From: DATAVB01 sp036267955
GTDB taxonomy: Bacteria > Actinomycetota > Actinomycetes > Mycobacteriales > QHCD01
Assembly: GCA_036267955.1 (NCBI GenBank)
Contig: DATAVB010000147.1
Coordinates: forward strand, 1 to 64,000
DNA length: 64,000 nt
Direction: 5' to 3'
A program made the translations under genes and the position numbers. Of the stretch, positions 1-8,400 are shown in pieces (positions within the stretch are counted from its first letter, which is position 1; each line of letters begins with the position of its first letter). The notes beneath the pieces are model-generated. The model saw only the letters and a list, made by a program, of their open reading frames with translations, did no database searches and had not been told where the DNA came from.

Positions 1-1
1 C

Positions 2-964
2 GGGTCCAGCGCCGGAGTCATCGAGCAGCACGTTCTCGGCACTTTGTCGTGGGGCGGATCCCCCGCCAGCGCAGGCACTCTGTGGGATCTCGCCTCGGTC
101 ACCAAGCCGATCGTGGGGCTGGCGGTGATGGCGCTGGTCGAGGCCGGCGCGCTTTCCCTGGAGGACTCGATCGGCGCCCACCTGCCGGCGTACCGGGACA
201 CCGACAAGGCCGAGCTGACCGTCGCCGACCTGCTGACCCACACCTCCGGGATCCCCGGCCAGCAACCGCTGTATCGCCGGCACGCTACCCGCGCCGAGCT
301 GCTCGCGGCGCTCATCGAGCTGCGTACCGTCCGACCGCCCGGAGTCGCGGTGGAGTACAGCTCGCAGGGGTTCATGCTGCTCGGCCTCATCGCCGAACAC
401 GCCGGTGGGCTGGCCCTGGATCGCCTCGTCGCCCGGTGCGTCACCGACCCCGCCGGCATGAACGAAACGCAATTCTGCCTGACCGAACGGGACCGGCAGC
501 GGGCCGCCGCCACCGAGGACTGCCCGTGGCGCGACCGGGTGGTGCAGGGAACGGTGCACGACGAGAACGCCGAGGTGCTCGGCGGCGTCGCCGGGCACGC
601 CGGCCTGTTCGGCACCGTGGGCGACCTGGCCCGGCTCGGCGGGACGCTGTGCCGCGGCGGCGGGCCGGTGCTGGCCGACCGCACCCTGGCCGTCATGATC
701 GAGCCGCGTACGGATGCCCTCAACCTCCGGCGGACGCTGGGCTGGCAGGGCCGGGACCGGACCGGCTGCAGCGGCGGCGATCTGCTCACCGCCGCCGCGT
801 ACGGGCACACCGGCTTCACCGGCACCAGCATCTGGGTGGACCCCGGGCTCGACCTGTTCCTGGTGCTCCTCACCAACCGGGTGCATCCCAGCCGCGCCCC
901 CGGCGGGATCACCCGAATCCGCCGCCGCTTTCACAATGCCGCCGTCACCAGGGGGCTGCGGTGA
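2..964 (+). CDS. Serine hydrolase, beta-lactamase/PBP-like fold (5' truncated)
   Basis: The reading frame is open from base 2 and runs off the left edge, so the first few dozen residues are missing; 320 residues are visible. The class C beta-lactamase/DD-peptidase signature is present: an SVTK tetrad (visible Ser32 and Lys35) for the nucleophile and general base, a YSS triad standing in for YxN about 85 residues later, and an HTG triad near the C-terminus in place of KTG. In this family such variants are usually esterases or peptidases rather than true beta-lactamases. No signal peptide can be judged. The stop overlaps the GTG start of the amidohydrolase that follows, so the two are probably co-translated. 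Substrate is unknown. Confidence 0.87.
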   Translation, partial: GSSAGVIEQHVLGTLSWGGSPASAGTLWDLASVTKPIVGLAVMALVEAGALSLEDSIGAHLPAYRDTDKAELTVADLLTHTSGIPGQQPLYRRHATRAELLAALIELRTVRPPGVAVEYSSQGFMLLGLIAEHAGGLALDRLVARCVTDPAGMNETQFCLTERDRQRAAATEDCPWRDRVVQGTVHDENAEVLGGVAGHAGLFGTVGDLARLGGTLCRGGGPVLADRTLAVMIEPRTDALNLRRTLGWQGRDRTGCSGGDLLTAAAYGHTGFTGTSIWVDPGLDLFLVLLTNRVHPSRAPGGITRIRRRFHNAAVTRGLR

Positions 965-2037
965 TCATCGACGAACCGGTACGGGTGGTCGGCAGCTCCG
1001 ACGTGGTGCGGATCTCGGGCACCCCGGCAACGTTGAGGGCCACCCACGAGCCGGGCACCGACCTCTTCATCAGTCCCGGCTGGGTCGACCTGCACGCACA
1101 CGTATACGACGGGATGACCTCGCTCAGCCTGCCCCCGGACCAGGTCGGCCTGACCGCCGGTGTACATCTCGTCGCCGACGCCGGGAGCTCCGGCCAGGCC
1201 ACCATCGACGGCCTCGCCAGGTACGTGGTCCCGGCGTCCACTGTGGACGTACGCGCCTGGATCAACATCGGCTCGCACGGTCTGGTCCACCTGCGGGAGA
1301 CGGCCGACCCCACGTTCATCGACGTGGACGCCACCCTGGCGGCGATCGACCGGCATCGCGATCTGGTGTGCGGCGTGAAGGTCCGCTCCAGCGGGCTGAT
1401 CGTGGGATCGATGGGACTGCGCCCGCTGCAGCTGGGCCGGCTCGTCGCCCGCGAGGCCGGGCTGCCGCTGCTGGTCCACGTCGGCGAGGCGCCACCGCTG
1501 ATCGAGGACGTGCTCGACCTCCTCGGCGAGGGTGATGTCGTCACCCATTGCTTCCACGGCAAGATCGGAAAACCCTGGCGCGCCGACGGAACGCCGGTGC
1601 TGGCGCTGGCCAGGGCGCTGGACCGCGGCGTGCTACTCGATGTCGGCCACGGCGCGGCGAGTTTCTCCGCCGCCACGGCCACCGCGGCGATCGCCGCCGG
1701 ATTCCCACCGCATTCCATCAGCACGGACATCCACATCCGGAACGTCCGCGGACCGGTCTACGACCTGGCCACCACAGTGACGAAACTGCTGGCGTGCGGA
1801 ATGCCACTGGCCGACGCCGTCGCGGCCATCACCGGTACGCCGCGGCGCGTGCTCACCCGCGGCCAGGACGAGCCGTGGCTGCGCCCGGACGGGGTGATCC
1901 GGCACGCGACGGTCTTCCGGCTGGCCGCCGCGGCGCCGGACCGGGTCTACACCGACGCGACCGGAACGGTGCTGGTCCCCGAACGGCACGTCGTGCCGGT
2001 GGCGACCGTCGTCGACGGAGCGGTACGGGACTGCTGA
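961..2037 (+). CDS. Amidohydrolase/deacetylase-family metallohydrolase
   Basis: A 358-residue TIM-barrel metal hydrolase of the amidohydrolase superfamily (dihydroorotase/D-aminoacylase branch; relatives include EF0837- and Atu3266-type deacetylases). Visible metal-site residues are His45 and His47 in HAH, Lys140 (GVKVR; expected carbamylated bridging lysine), His173 (LVHVGE), His196/His199 (THCFH) and the catalytic Asp256 (STDIH). No signal peptide, so cytoplasmic. The GTG start at 961 lies in a GTGA overlap with the upstream serine hydrolase stop and follows a purine-rich GGGGGC ribosome-binding stretch. The pairing suggests successive hydrolysis of one amide or ester substrate, but that is inference. 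The next gene converges only 3 bases downstream. Confidence 0.88.
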   Translation: MIIDEPVRVVGSSDVVRISGTPATLRATHEPGTDLFISPGWVDLHAHVYDGMTSLSLPPDQVGLTAGVHLVADAGSSGQATIDGLARYVVPASTVDVRAWINIGSHGLVHLRETADPTFIDVDATLAAIDRHRDLVCGVKVRSSGLIVGSMGLRPLQLGRLVAREAGLPLLVHVGEAPPLIEDVLDLLGEGDVVTHCFHGKIGKPWRADGTPVLALARALDRGVLLDVGHGAASFSAATATAAIAAGFPPHSISTDIHIRNVRGPVYDLATTVTKLLACGMPLADAVAAITGTPRRVLTRGQDEPWLRPDGVIRHATVFRLAAAAPDRVYTDATGTVLVPERHVVPVATVVDGAVRDC

Positions 2038-2040
2038 GGG

Positions 2041-4314
2041 TCAGCTCTCCAGCAACTCCACGTTGAGCCGCTGGCCGGCCAGAATCGGCGCCAGCTGCTC
2101 GGCCGGAAAGGCATGCCCGAGCAGGTTTCCCTGCGCCCGGTGACAGCCGATCCGGAGCAATTCCCGTACGGCCCGGACGGACTCGACGCCCTCGGCCACG
2201 ATCTGCAGGTCCAGCGTCCGGGCCAGCTGCGCGATCGACTCGACGATCGCCGTGTCGCCGATGTCCAGGCCGACACCGGCGACGAAGCTGCGGTCGATCT
2301 TGAGCGTGTCCACCGGCAGCGTCTTGAGCTGGGCCAGCGAACTGAAACCGGTGCCGAAGTCGTCAATCGCCGCAGCCACGCCGATCGAGCGCAGGTCGCG
2401 CAGCGTGGACAGCAGCGGCTCGAGGTCCGGGAAGACCGCGCGTTCGGTGATCTCCAGGCAGAGCTGCTCGCCGGACAGCCCGAAGGCCGTGAGCTGCTGC
2501 GCCACGTTGGCGACGAAGTCCTTGCTGATCAGCTGCGCCGGTGACACGTTCACCCGCAACTGGAGCTGCAGCTGCGGGTACTGGCTCTGCCACGCCGCGA
2601 GCTGGCGGCAGGCCTGGGCCAGGACCCAGCGGCCGAGCTCGATGATCGTGTTGGTCTCTTCGGCGATGTCGATGAACTCCTCGGCATCCAGCAGTCCGCG
2701 GACCGGGTGTTGCCAGCGCACCAGTGCCTCCACGGCCAGCAGATTGCCGTTGCGCAGGTCGAATTCCGGTTGGTACACCACCCGCAGCGCCCCGGAGGAG
2801 ATTGCGTCAGGCAGGTGTAACTCGATCTCGGCCCGGGCCTCGACCTTGGCCCGCATCTTCTCGTTGAACGGCTGGATCACTCCCCGGCCGCGGGCCTTCG
2901 CCTCCAGCAACGCGACGTCCGCGTGCTGCATCAGCTGGTCCACCGTGGTTTCGCCGGGATAGCCGATGGCGACGCCGATGCTGGCCGAGCGGCTGATCGG
3001 GTGCCCGCCCACGTCGATCGGCGCCCCCACGGCACTCAGGATCGTCTGCCCGATCCGCAGCGCGTCGTCCAGATCGCCGATGCCGCCGGCCAGGATGACG
3101 AACTCGTCGCCCCCGAGCCGGGCCACGAAGTCATCCGCTCGCACACTTTCCCGCAGCCGCCCGGCGAGGGCGCGCAGGAACCGGTCGCCGGCGCCGTGAC
3201 CCAGGAAGTCGTTCATCGTCTTGAGCCGGTCGAGGTCGAGGAAGAACAGCGCGAGCGGCCGGGCCCGGCGGTCGGCGAGCGAGGCGCCGAGCCGCTCCAG
3301 GAATGACCTGCGGTTGTCCAGACCGGTCAGTTCGTCGTGGTAGGCGTTGATCTGCAGCTGTTCCTCGGCCTTGACCCGGGCCTGCAACTGGACGAGCAGC
3401 GAGGCGATGGCGCGCAGCGCGTTAATCTCACTGTCGGACCAGGCACGATCGCCGAACTTGATGAACCCCAGCACGCCCTGCGTCACCGAGCTCCGGATCA
3501 ACGGCACCGCGGCCACGGATACGGCGGCGATGCCGGACCCGGCCCGTACCCGTTCCTGATAATCCGACGACGCGACGTCCGGTCTGATCACCAGCGGCTC
3601 GCGCAGATTCCGGGATGCGGCGAACACCGAATCGGCATCGTCGAAGGACACCGTCCCCAACGGATCCGGATCCGGGACATTCGGCCGAATCGGCCACTCC
3701 GCCTCGAGCACGCTGAATCCCCGCTCGTGGTCGTGTCGCCGCAGCACACTGGCGTCCAGGCTGAAGAACTCAGTCAGGATCTCCAGGGTGTGCCGGTAGG
3801 CCTCACCGATCGTGGCCGCAGAAACCGGCATCAGCTCGGTGGCGATCAGAGTCACCAACTCGTCCAGCCGGCGCTGCAGCCCGCCACAGGTGGTGGCGAT
3901 GGCCTCGGCGAAGAACCCACACAGCCGGCAGGTCGTCTCGACCAGATGGTGATCCGCCGGCGACCAGACCTGTCCGGTCGACCGGACCACCACGATCGCC
4001 GCATACCGCTGGCGCTCGGTGGTGGAAACCGCGTTCACCAGAAGTTGCCAACCGTCGATCTCCCTGATCCGGGTCCGTGGAGCGCCGGGCTGTTGCTCCC
4101 CGGCCAACCACTGCCGGCCGTAGTCGGTGGCGCGGTCGATGACCTCCCGCCCCGTGCCCTCAGCGACCCAGTCGTGGACCGCGTCGCTTCCGTCGACCAG
4201 GAGCAGCACGGCCGCAGCCGCCACCGCCTCGCCGAGCGTCGCGAAGACCTGCTCGAGCTGACGTACGTCGAAATCCGCCGGCTCGTCGTCCGACTGGCGG
4301 GCGTGCTTAGCCAT
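2041..4314 (-). CDS. GAF-GGDEF-EAL protein (diguanylate cyclase/c-di-GMP phosphodiesterase)
   Basis: 757 residues, soluble. An N-terminal region and a GAF-like sensor (about 160-310) precede a GGDEF cyclase domain with the intact GGDEF motif at 401-405 and an RxxD inhibitory site at 392-395, exactly five residues upstream. The EAL domain (about 500-750) keeps EAL at 530-532, Asn590, the EITE glutamate, DDFGTG at 652-657, KIDRSF and EGVE, so both activities look possible; QGNLLG replaces the usual QGYLFG. The domain order matches mycobacterial Rv1354c, and the upstream neighbour matches Rv1355c, so this is a conserved actinobacterial pairing. The ATG start overlaps the upstream gene's stop by 8 bases, making this the third gene of an operon. 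Confidence 0.93.
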   Translation of the reverse strand: MAKHARQSDDEPADFDVRQLEQVFATLGEAVAAAAVLLLVDGSDAVHDWVAEGTGREVIDRATDYGRQWLAGEQQPGAPRTRIREIDGWQLLVNAVSTTERQRYAAIVVVRSTGQVWSPADHHLVETTCRLCGFFAEAIATTCGGLQRRLDELVTLIATELMPVSAATIGEAYRHTLEILTEFFSLDASVLRRHDHERGFSVLEAEWPIRPNVPDPDPLGTVSFDDADSVFAASRNLREPLVIRPDVASSDYQERVRAGSGIAAVSVAAVPLIRSSVTQGVLGFIKFGDRAWSDSEINALRAIASLLVQLQARVKAEEQLQINAYHDELTGLDNRRSFLERLGASLADRRARPLALFFLDLDRLKTMNDFLGHGAGDRFLRALAGRLRESVRADDFVARLGGDEFVILAGGIGDLDDALRIGQTILSAVGAPIDVGGHPISRSASIGVAIGYPGETTVDQLMQHADVALLEAKARGRGVIQPFNEKMRAKVEARAEIELHLPDAISSGALRVVYQPEFDLRNGNLLAVEALVRWQHPVRGLLDAEEFIDIAEETNTIIELGRWVLAQACRQLAAWQSQYPQLQLQLRVNVSPAQLISKDFVANVAQQLTAFGLSGEQLCLEITERAVFPDLEPLLSTLRDLRSIGVAAAIDDFGTGFSSLAQLKTLPVDTLKIDRSFVAGVGLDIGDTAIVESIAQLARTLDLQIVAEGVESVRAVRELLRIGCHRAQGNLLGHAFPAEQLAPILAGQRLNVELLES

Positions 4315-6514
4315 CGGCCTCTATCCCCGAACCAGAGTCGTCGACCCCGCGGACCAGCGCCTTCAGGCCCAACCGCTGGCTGCGGGCGGTGGGTGCAGGC
4401 GCGTGGCTCAGACGCAGGATCAGGGCGAACTCCTCGTTGGTGGGCACAGCAGACAGGCTACGGAATTGTTGCGCCAAGTGGGCGAGTTCGGCTCGATGCG
4501 GCGTGCCAACCAGCCCCGCTATGTCCTCGTCAGATTGCGCGAAGAGAAACACCGGTGACACCGGCTGGACTCCCAGACCCCTGGCCTGCGCCCGGATCCA
4601 CAGCCGTTCGACGGCCGCGCCACCCCGCAGATAGTGTTCCGGAGTGCCTCCGGGCACCGTCACCACCGCGACCGCGGAGCTGGATCGAACGCTGTCCCGG
4701 GTCGGCTCACCGAGCGCCCGCCCAGCCCCCCATTCGGCCAGCGTCGCCATCACGTCGGGACGGCGGGCGACCGCGAGCTTGGCGAGGTCGGCCGGGTCCA
4801 GCTCCAGCGTCCGTACGTCGAGACCGAGATCGAGCCGGTCGATGTCTGGCCAACGCAGCTCGCCCATCATCTCGCGGTGCAGCCGGGCGTCGAGGTACCG
4901 GATCCGGTCGGCGGCGCCGAGCAGCTCCGCGCACGCGTCGATGTCCGCGCGGTCGGTCAGCAGATGCAGCACGCCGGACTCGCTCTCGACAACGTCGTGC
5001 AGCTCGTCGATCAGCGCCGGGTCGAGCAGAGCCGGCCTGCCGGGCTGCCGGTTGGCGCAGCGGGCGAGCATCGCCGGCAGCTCGGCCGCCAGCTCGGCAG
5101 CTGTCCCGTTGCCAGCTGCCGGGTCGGTGAGATGCAGGACGGCGAGCCGGTCTGGTGTACCCGGGGGCAGCAGCTCGACCGACCCCAGCCGCCCGGCGGC
5201 CGCCGCGGCGATCCGGGCGTTGCCCAGTGCCGCGCCGATGGCGAGATAGCTCGCCCGGAATTCGACGTCCATGGTCGTGCTGCGTTCGGGCACCAGGTGG
5301 ATTTCCACCCGATTCTCGGCCGTCACAAATTCCCACGGCTGGATGTTTCCGCCCGAAGGCGCCAGGCTCGCCGCGCGCAGAATCTCGCTGTGCAGGATGT
5401 TTTCGGTGGCGTCCTTGTCGGACACCTCCGCATCGGCGACGGCCTCTTGGGCCGCGGCGGGCCGAGCCACCTCGGGCCCGGCGATCCGGTCCAGAATGTT
5501 GTCCAGATCGACCCTGGACCGTCCCGACTGCGCCTCACCTCGAGCCGTCTTACGCACCGCTGCGGCCACCGTGGCCGCGCCGAGGGTGACGTCTTCGGCA
5601 AGTTGTGGCCAGGTGGTGAGCGTCTCGCCAACCTCGGCCATGGACGCGGCCATCGTCGCGGACAACTGATCGGGATCGAGGATCCGCAGGATGTGCGGGA
5701 TCTTGTCGATCGTCGACAGGCCGCGCAATTCAGCGGCGCTGAGGTCCCCGAGCAGACCGTGGAAAACGGGTCGATCCGGCTCGAGGTCGAAACGTTCGAC
5801 ATCGATCAGGCCACGGTCGCTGGTTTCCATCACGACCGGGATCCCGCGCTCCCGCGCTGCTTCCCGTGCCGCAACCTTGATATCGAGCGAATCGCATTCC
5901 TCGACCAGCAGGTCGACACCGTCGAAGAATGAGGCGAGCGTGTCGTCGGTGACGCCGCCGGCACAGACTTCGACGTCGAGATACGGGTCGAGCTCGGCGA
6001 TTCGGCGGGCGGTGACAACCGCCTTGTTGACGCCAACATCCAACACGGTGGCGGGGACCCGATTGAGATTGGACACCTCAAGGTCGTCGAAATCGGCAAG
6101 TCGGATCCGCCCGCACAGACCCTCCATGGCGAGTGTGTGCGCGATGGCGTGACCGACGCTCTGGCCGATGACAGCGATCCGCCACCGACCGAGCCGGTCC
6201 TGTTCAGCGGCCGTGATCTTGTTCCGATTCCGGTCAAGTCGCAATTGCCGGTAGGCCACGGGCCCGAGCACGGCGACGACAGCCCGGCGCCACGGATAGT
6301 GCACCCAGCGCGGCTGCTCGGTGAGCAACTCCGGGCCGACGGCCGGCACGATCTTGGCCAACTCCGCCCGCATATGGCTCAGCCTGTCGATGGTCTCGAT
6401 CCGGGGATCTGCCTGGAGGATTCGGAGCCTGGACCGGTCGTCCGAGATGCGCTCGTCAAGAATCTCCGGTCGCCAGTCGCCGGCCAGGGTCTCGACAATG
6501 GATGGTGCGCTCAC
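4307..6514 (-). CDS. Rv1355c-family ThiF/E1-like and nitroreductase fusion
   Basis: 735 residues with two enzyme folds. Residues about 112-300 form an E1/ThiF/MoeB Rossmann domain (GQSVG nucleotide-binding loop near 117, then DFDDLEVSNLNR near 141-152). Residues about 371-720 form a flavin nitroreductase-like domain that begins ILRAASLAPSGGNIQPWEF, the FMN-binding pattern. The mycobacterial homologue is Rv1355c (moeY). Known E1-like proteins adenylate C-termini and known nitroreductases reduce or oxidise with FMN, but no substrate is established for this fusion. It starts with GTG in a GTGA overlap with the acyltransferase-like gene upstream and overlaps the c-di-GMP gene downstream, so the three are probably translated together. 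I see no CxxC zinc site typical of ThiF/MoeB. Confidence 0.9.
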   Translation of the reverse strand: MSAPSIVETLAGDWRPEILDERISDDRSRLRILQADPRIETIDRLSHMRAELAKIVPAVGPELLTEQPRWVHYPWRRAVVAVLGPVAYRQLRLDRNRNKITAAEQDRLGRWRIAVIGQSVGHAIAHTLAMEGLCGRIRLADFDDLEVSNLNRVPATVLDVGVNKAVVTARRIAELDPYLDVEVCAGGVTDDTLASFFDGVDLLVEECDSLDIKVAAREAARERGIPVVMETSDRGLIDVERFDLEPDRPVFHGLLGDLSAAELRGLSTIDKIPHILRILDPDQLSATMAASMAEVGETLTTWPQLAEDVTLGAATVAAAVRKTARGEAQSGRSRVDLDNILDRIAGPEVARPAAAQEAVADAEVSDKDATENILHSEILRAASLAPSGGNIQPWEFVTAENRVEIHLVPERSTTMDVEFRASYLAIGAALGNARIAAAAAGRLGSVELLPPGTPDRLAVLHLTDPAAGNGTAAELAAELPAMLARCANRQPGRPALLDPALIDELHDVVESESGVLHLLTDRADIDACAELLGAADRIRYLDARLHREMMGELRWPDIDRLDLGLDVRTLELDPADLAKLAVARRPDVMATLAEWGAGRALGEPTRDSVRSSSAVAVVTVPGGTPEHYLRGGAAVERLWIRAQARGLGVQPVSPVFLFAQSDEDIAGLVGTPHRAELAHLAQQFRSLSAVPTNEEFALILRLSHAPAPTARSQRLGLKALVRGVDDSGSGIEADG

Positions 6515-7263
6515 GCGTGGGCCCGGCGAGTAGAAATCACCGAATCGTCGGACCGGATTCCGGAACGGATCAATGCGGCCGCTTCGCTACGGAAGCGCCT
6601 CATCTGGGCCGGATCCGCTCGTTCGTCGAGCTTTGCGAAATCCCACCACATCATCATCGTTTGATATCTGTCATCGGGATAAGCCACCGGCGACAGGCCC
6701 TCCGCTTTTCGGGCACCGGTGGTACGCCACCGTGAAACGGCGTGGGTGCTGGCAGTCCCGAAGGCGAATTGCACATCCAACATCGTCATGGCGTGCAGGA
6801 AGCAACGGGCCAACGTATTTCCCAACTCGCTGCGTCGATCGGAGTGCCGGGCAACCCAACCACCCTTCATCTCGATCACCCCGAACGGCAAACGATCATC
6901 GATAAGCCTGCCGACGGTCGCCACTCCCGCTGGATCGGCGGCGAATTCGAGCATCGCGTGCGCCTCGGCCTTGTCCCCCAGCGGTCCGTGCATCCGGACA
7001 CCCGCGACAATCTCCTCGTCGGGGCTGAACGCGACGAAGAAAATCGAGGTGGACTCTCCGGTGACGAAGGAATCCAGGTCCAGCGCTCCCTCGACGTCAT
7101 AGTGCCGGTAACTGTCCGACAATCCCTCGACGTACTGCTGCCACAGATCGGGACGACCGGCCGGCGTATGTGCCTCGATCCGGCATCCCGACCACGGATC
7201 CCAGAATGACAGTTCGCGCGACGGCGATACCGGAATCGAGGGCTGGACCGTCATCAACGACAT
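6511..7263 (-). CDS. Putative GNAT-fold N-acyltransferase, FeeM/autoinducer-synthase-like
   Basis: 250 residues. The central part (EEIVAGVRMHGPL, then GRLIDDRLPFGVIEMKGGWV and a C-terminal half with AFGTAS and WWDFAKL) resembles the FeeM/N-acyl amino acid synthase and acyl-homoserine-lactone-synthase side of the GNAT superfamily; this is a pattern-level assignment. The ATG at 7263 is chosen because AAGGAGAG sits 7 bases upstream; an earlier in-frame ATG at 7329 has no such site. It is first in an operon with the ThiF-nitroreductase fusion (GTGA overlap) and the GGDEF-EAL enzyme, which fits production or modification of a small acylated molecule, but no product is known. Alternative: an unrelated GNAT-like protein of unknown function. 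Confidence 0.72.
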   Translation of the reverse strand: MSLMTVQPSIPVSPSRELSFWDPWSGCRIEAHTPAGRPDLWQQYVEGLSDSYRHYDVEGALDLDSFVTGESTSIFFVAFSPDEEIVAGVRMHGPLGDKAEAHAMLEFAADPAGVATVGRLIDDRLPFGVIEMKGGWVARHSDRRSELGNTLARCFLHAMTMLDVQFAFGTASTHAVSRWRTTGARKAEGLSPVAYPDDRYQTMMMWWDFAKLDERADPAQMRRFRSEAAALIRSGIRSDDSVISTRRAHA

Positions 7264-7706
7264 CGTTACTCTCCTTAGCTGGCAGGATCTCCGCCAATTG
7301 GAGCAAACCCCGGCGGCATTTCCCGTCATGATTGCGCTTTCACCGGCACGGGCGGTGAGACATGTTGCCCTACGGCGCGCCGATCTGGACGTCGTACGAC
7401 AAAAAGCTATTGTCTCTTATCGGCACCGAAGAAAGAAGCGGCCGAATGACACGGCCGACTTCGGATGCCCGATCGCTGTCGTTCCGCAATCGGGATAAGG
7501 TCGTTCGACAGCGTCGGCGGCGACATCAACCTCCGGCGGGAATTCTTGGGGCGCAGCTGAGGAGCCCGCAGATGGCGGACTGTCTGGTGCGCGAAATCGA
7601 AGGTTACGGCCAGGAAAACGTCAGGTATTCGCAGCGACGCCGATAGCCCGGTGACTCGATCGTGTCGACGGAGTCACTCGGGTCATCGGGCCGACTTGCC
7701 GCCGGT
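7264..7706. other. Intergenic region, 443 bases
   Basis: This stretch separates the acyltransferase-like operon (leftward) from the 3' end of the OsmC gene (leftward). It holds the leader and presumably the promoter of the operon near 7264-7400, and the OsmC terminator hairpin near 7647-7682. Short open frames exist on both strands, but none has a convincing ribosome-binding site, codon pattern or family match. I see nothing else in it. Confidence 0.7.
7647..7682 (-). terminator. Hairpin downstream of the OsmC gene
   Basis: CCCG-GTGACTC (7647-7657) pairs with GAGTCAC-t-CGGG (7671-7682) around a 13-base loop, with one bulged base. It lies 25 bases beyond the OsmC stop in the direction of transcription and has no strong U-tract, as is usual in actinobacteria. 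Confidence 0.55.
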
Positions 7707-8147
7707 TTACTGCTCCAGCGCCGCGTCCAGCGAGATCTCCACGCCGGTCAGTGCCTTGCTCACCGGGCAGCTCTCCTTCGCGGTCTGGGCCGCCTGGGCA
7801 AAGGCGTCGGCGTCCAAGCCGTCGACCTCGCCGCGGACGATCAACTCGATCCCGGTCAGCCGGAAACCGCCGGCCGGGTCCGGGCCGAGGGAGACCTTGG
7901 CCGTGACGTCCAGGCTCTGCGGCGTGCCACCGGCCTGCCCGATGATCGCGGACAGTTGCATCGCGTAGCACGACGAGTGCGCGGCCGCGATGAGCTCCTC
8001 CGGACTGGTCGAGCCGCCGGCGTCATCGGCGGCGCGTTTGGGGAAGGACACCTCGTAGGTGGCGAGTTTGGAGCTGGTCAGCTCTACCTGCCCCGATCCC
8101 TGCTCTAGGGTGCCGTTCCAGGCCGTGCGGGCTACGCGTGTGGGCAT
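7707..8147 (-). CDS. OsmC/Ohr-family peroxiredoxin
   Basis: 146 residues, the usual OsmC length. The two redox cysteines of the family are present: Cys60 in SSCYAM and Cys127 in KESCPVS. These reduce organic hydroperoxides or fatty-acid peroxides in the cytoplasm. The LDVTAKV and GIELIVRGEVDGLDADAF patterns match the OsmC (rather than Ohr) branch. The ATG at 8147 follows AGAGGAG with a 5-base spacer, so longer in-frame starts upstream can be dismissed. Single gene: a hairpin follows it, and the secreted sialidase is divergent. Confidence 0.92.
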   Translation of the reverse strand: MPTRVARTAWNGTLEQGSGQVELTSSKLATYEVSFPKRAADDAGGSTSPEELIAAAHSSCYAMQLSAIIGQAGGTPQSLDVTAKVSLGPDPAGGFRLTGIELIVRGEVDGLDADAFAQAAQTAKESCPVSKALTGVEISLDAALEQ

Positions 8148-8266
8148 GTCGCTCCTCTGGGGTCGGCCGGGCCGATCCCGGCCACCAGACTCAGCGTACG
8201 AACCTGCCGGCGGATTCCTCCGCGCAGTACCGGGCCACGGCCCGGTTCGGCCGACGTCGTCGGCTG

Positions 8267-8307
8267 TGTCCACTCTGGACAGTTGATGGACCGGGCTGCG
8301 GTCCAAC
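8267..8307. promoter_or_regulatory. Two adjacent palindromes between osmC and the sialidase gene
   Basis: TGTCCA-ctc-TGGACA (8267-8281) is a perfect inverted repeat. Right after it TGGACC...GGTCCA (8286-8305) forms a second one. They sit in the 253-base divergent region, about 95-135 bases before the sialidase ATG. They could be operators or a small hairpin; no regulator is identified. A TTGACA hexamer follows near 8338 without a good -10. Confidence 0.4.
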
Positions 8308-8400
8308 GGGCCTGAGCCACTTGGGGCAGCTTTCGTGTCTTGACATGGAACGACTTTCCGCATCTTCTGTGGGGCAAATCACCCACGAGCTGGAGGCGCG

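Noticed and set aside
44..964. TTG at 44 as the true start of the first serine hydrolase
   Set aside because: The frame is open to base 2 and the SxxK motif would be too close to the N-terminus; the gene is truncated by the window edge.
7298..7646. Small plus-strand frames in the 443-base gap
   Set aside because: No Shine-Dalgarno sequence or homology; inspected for a small peptide but nothing supportable.
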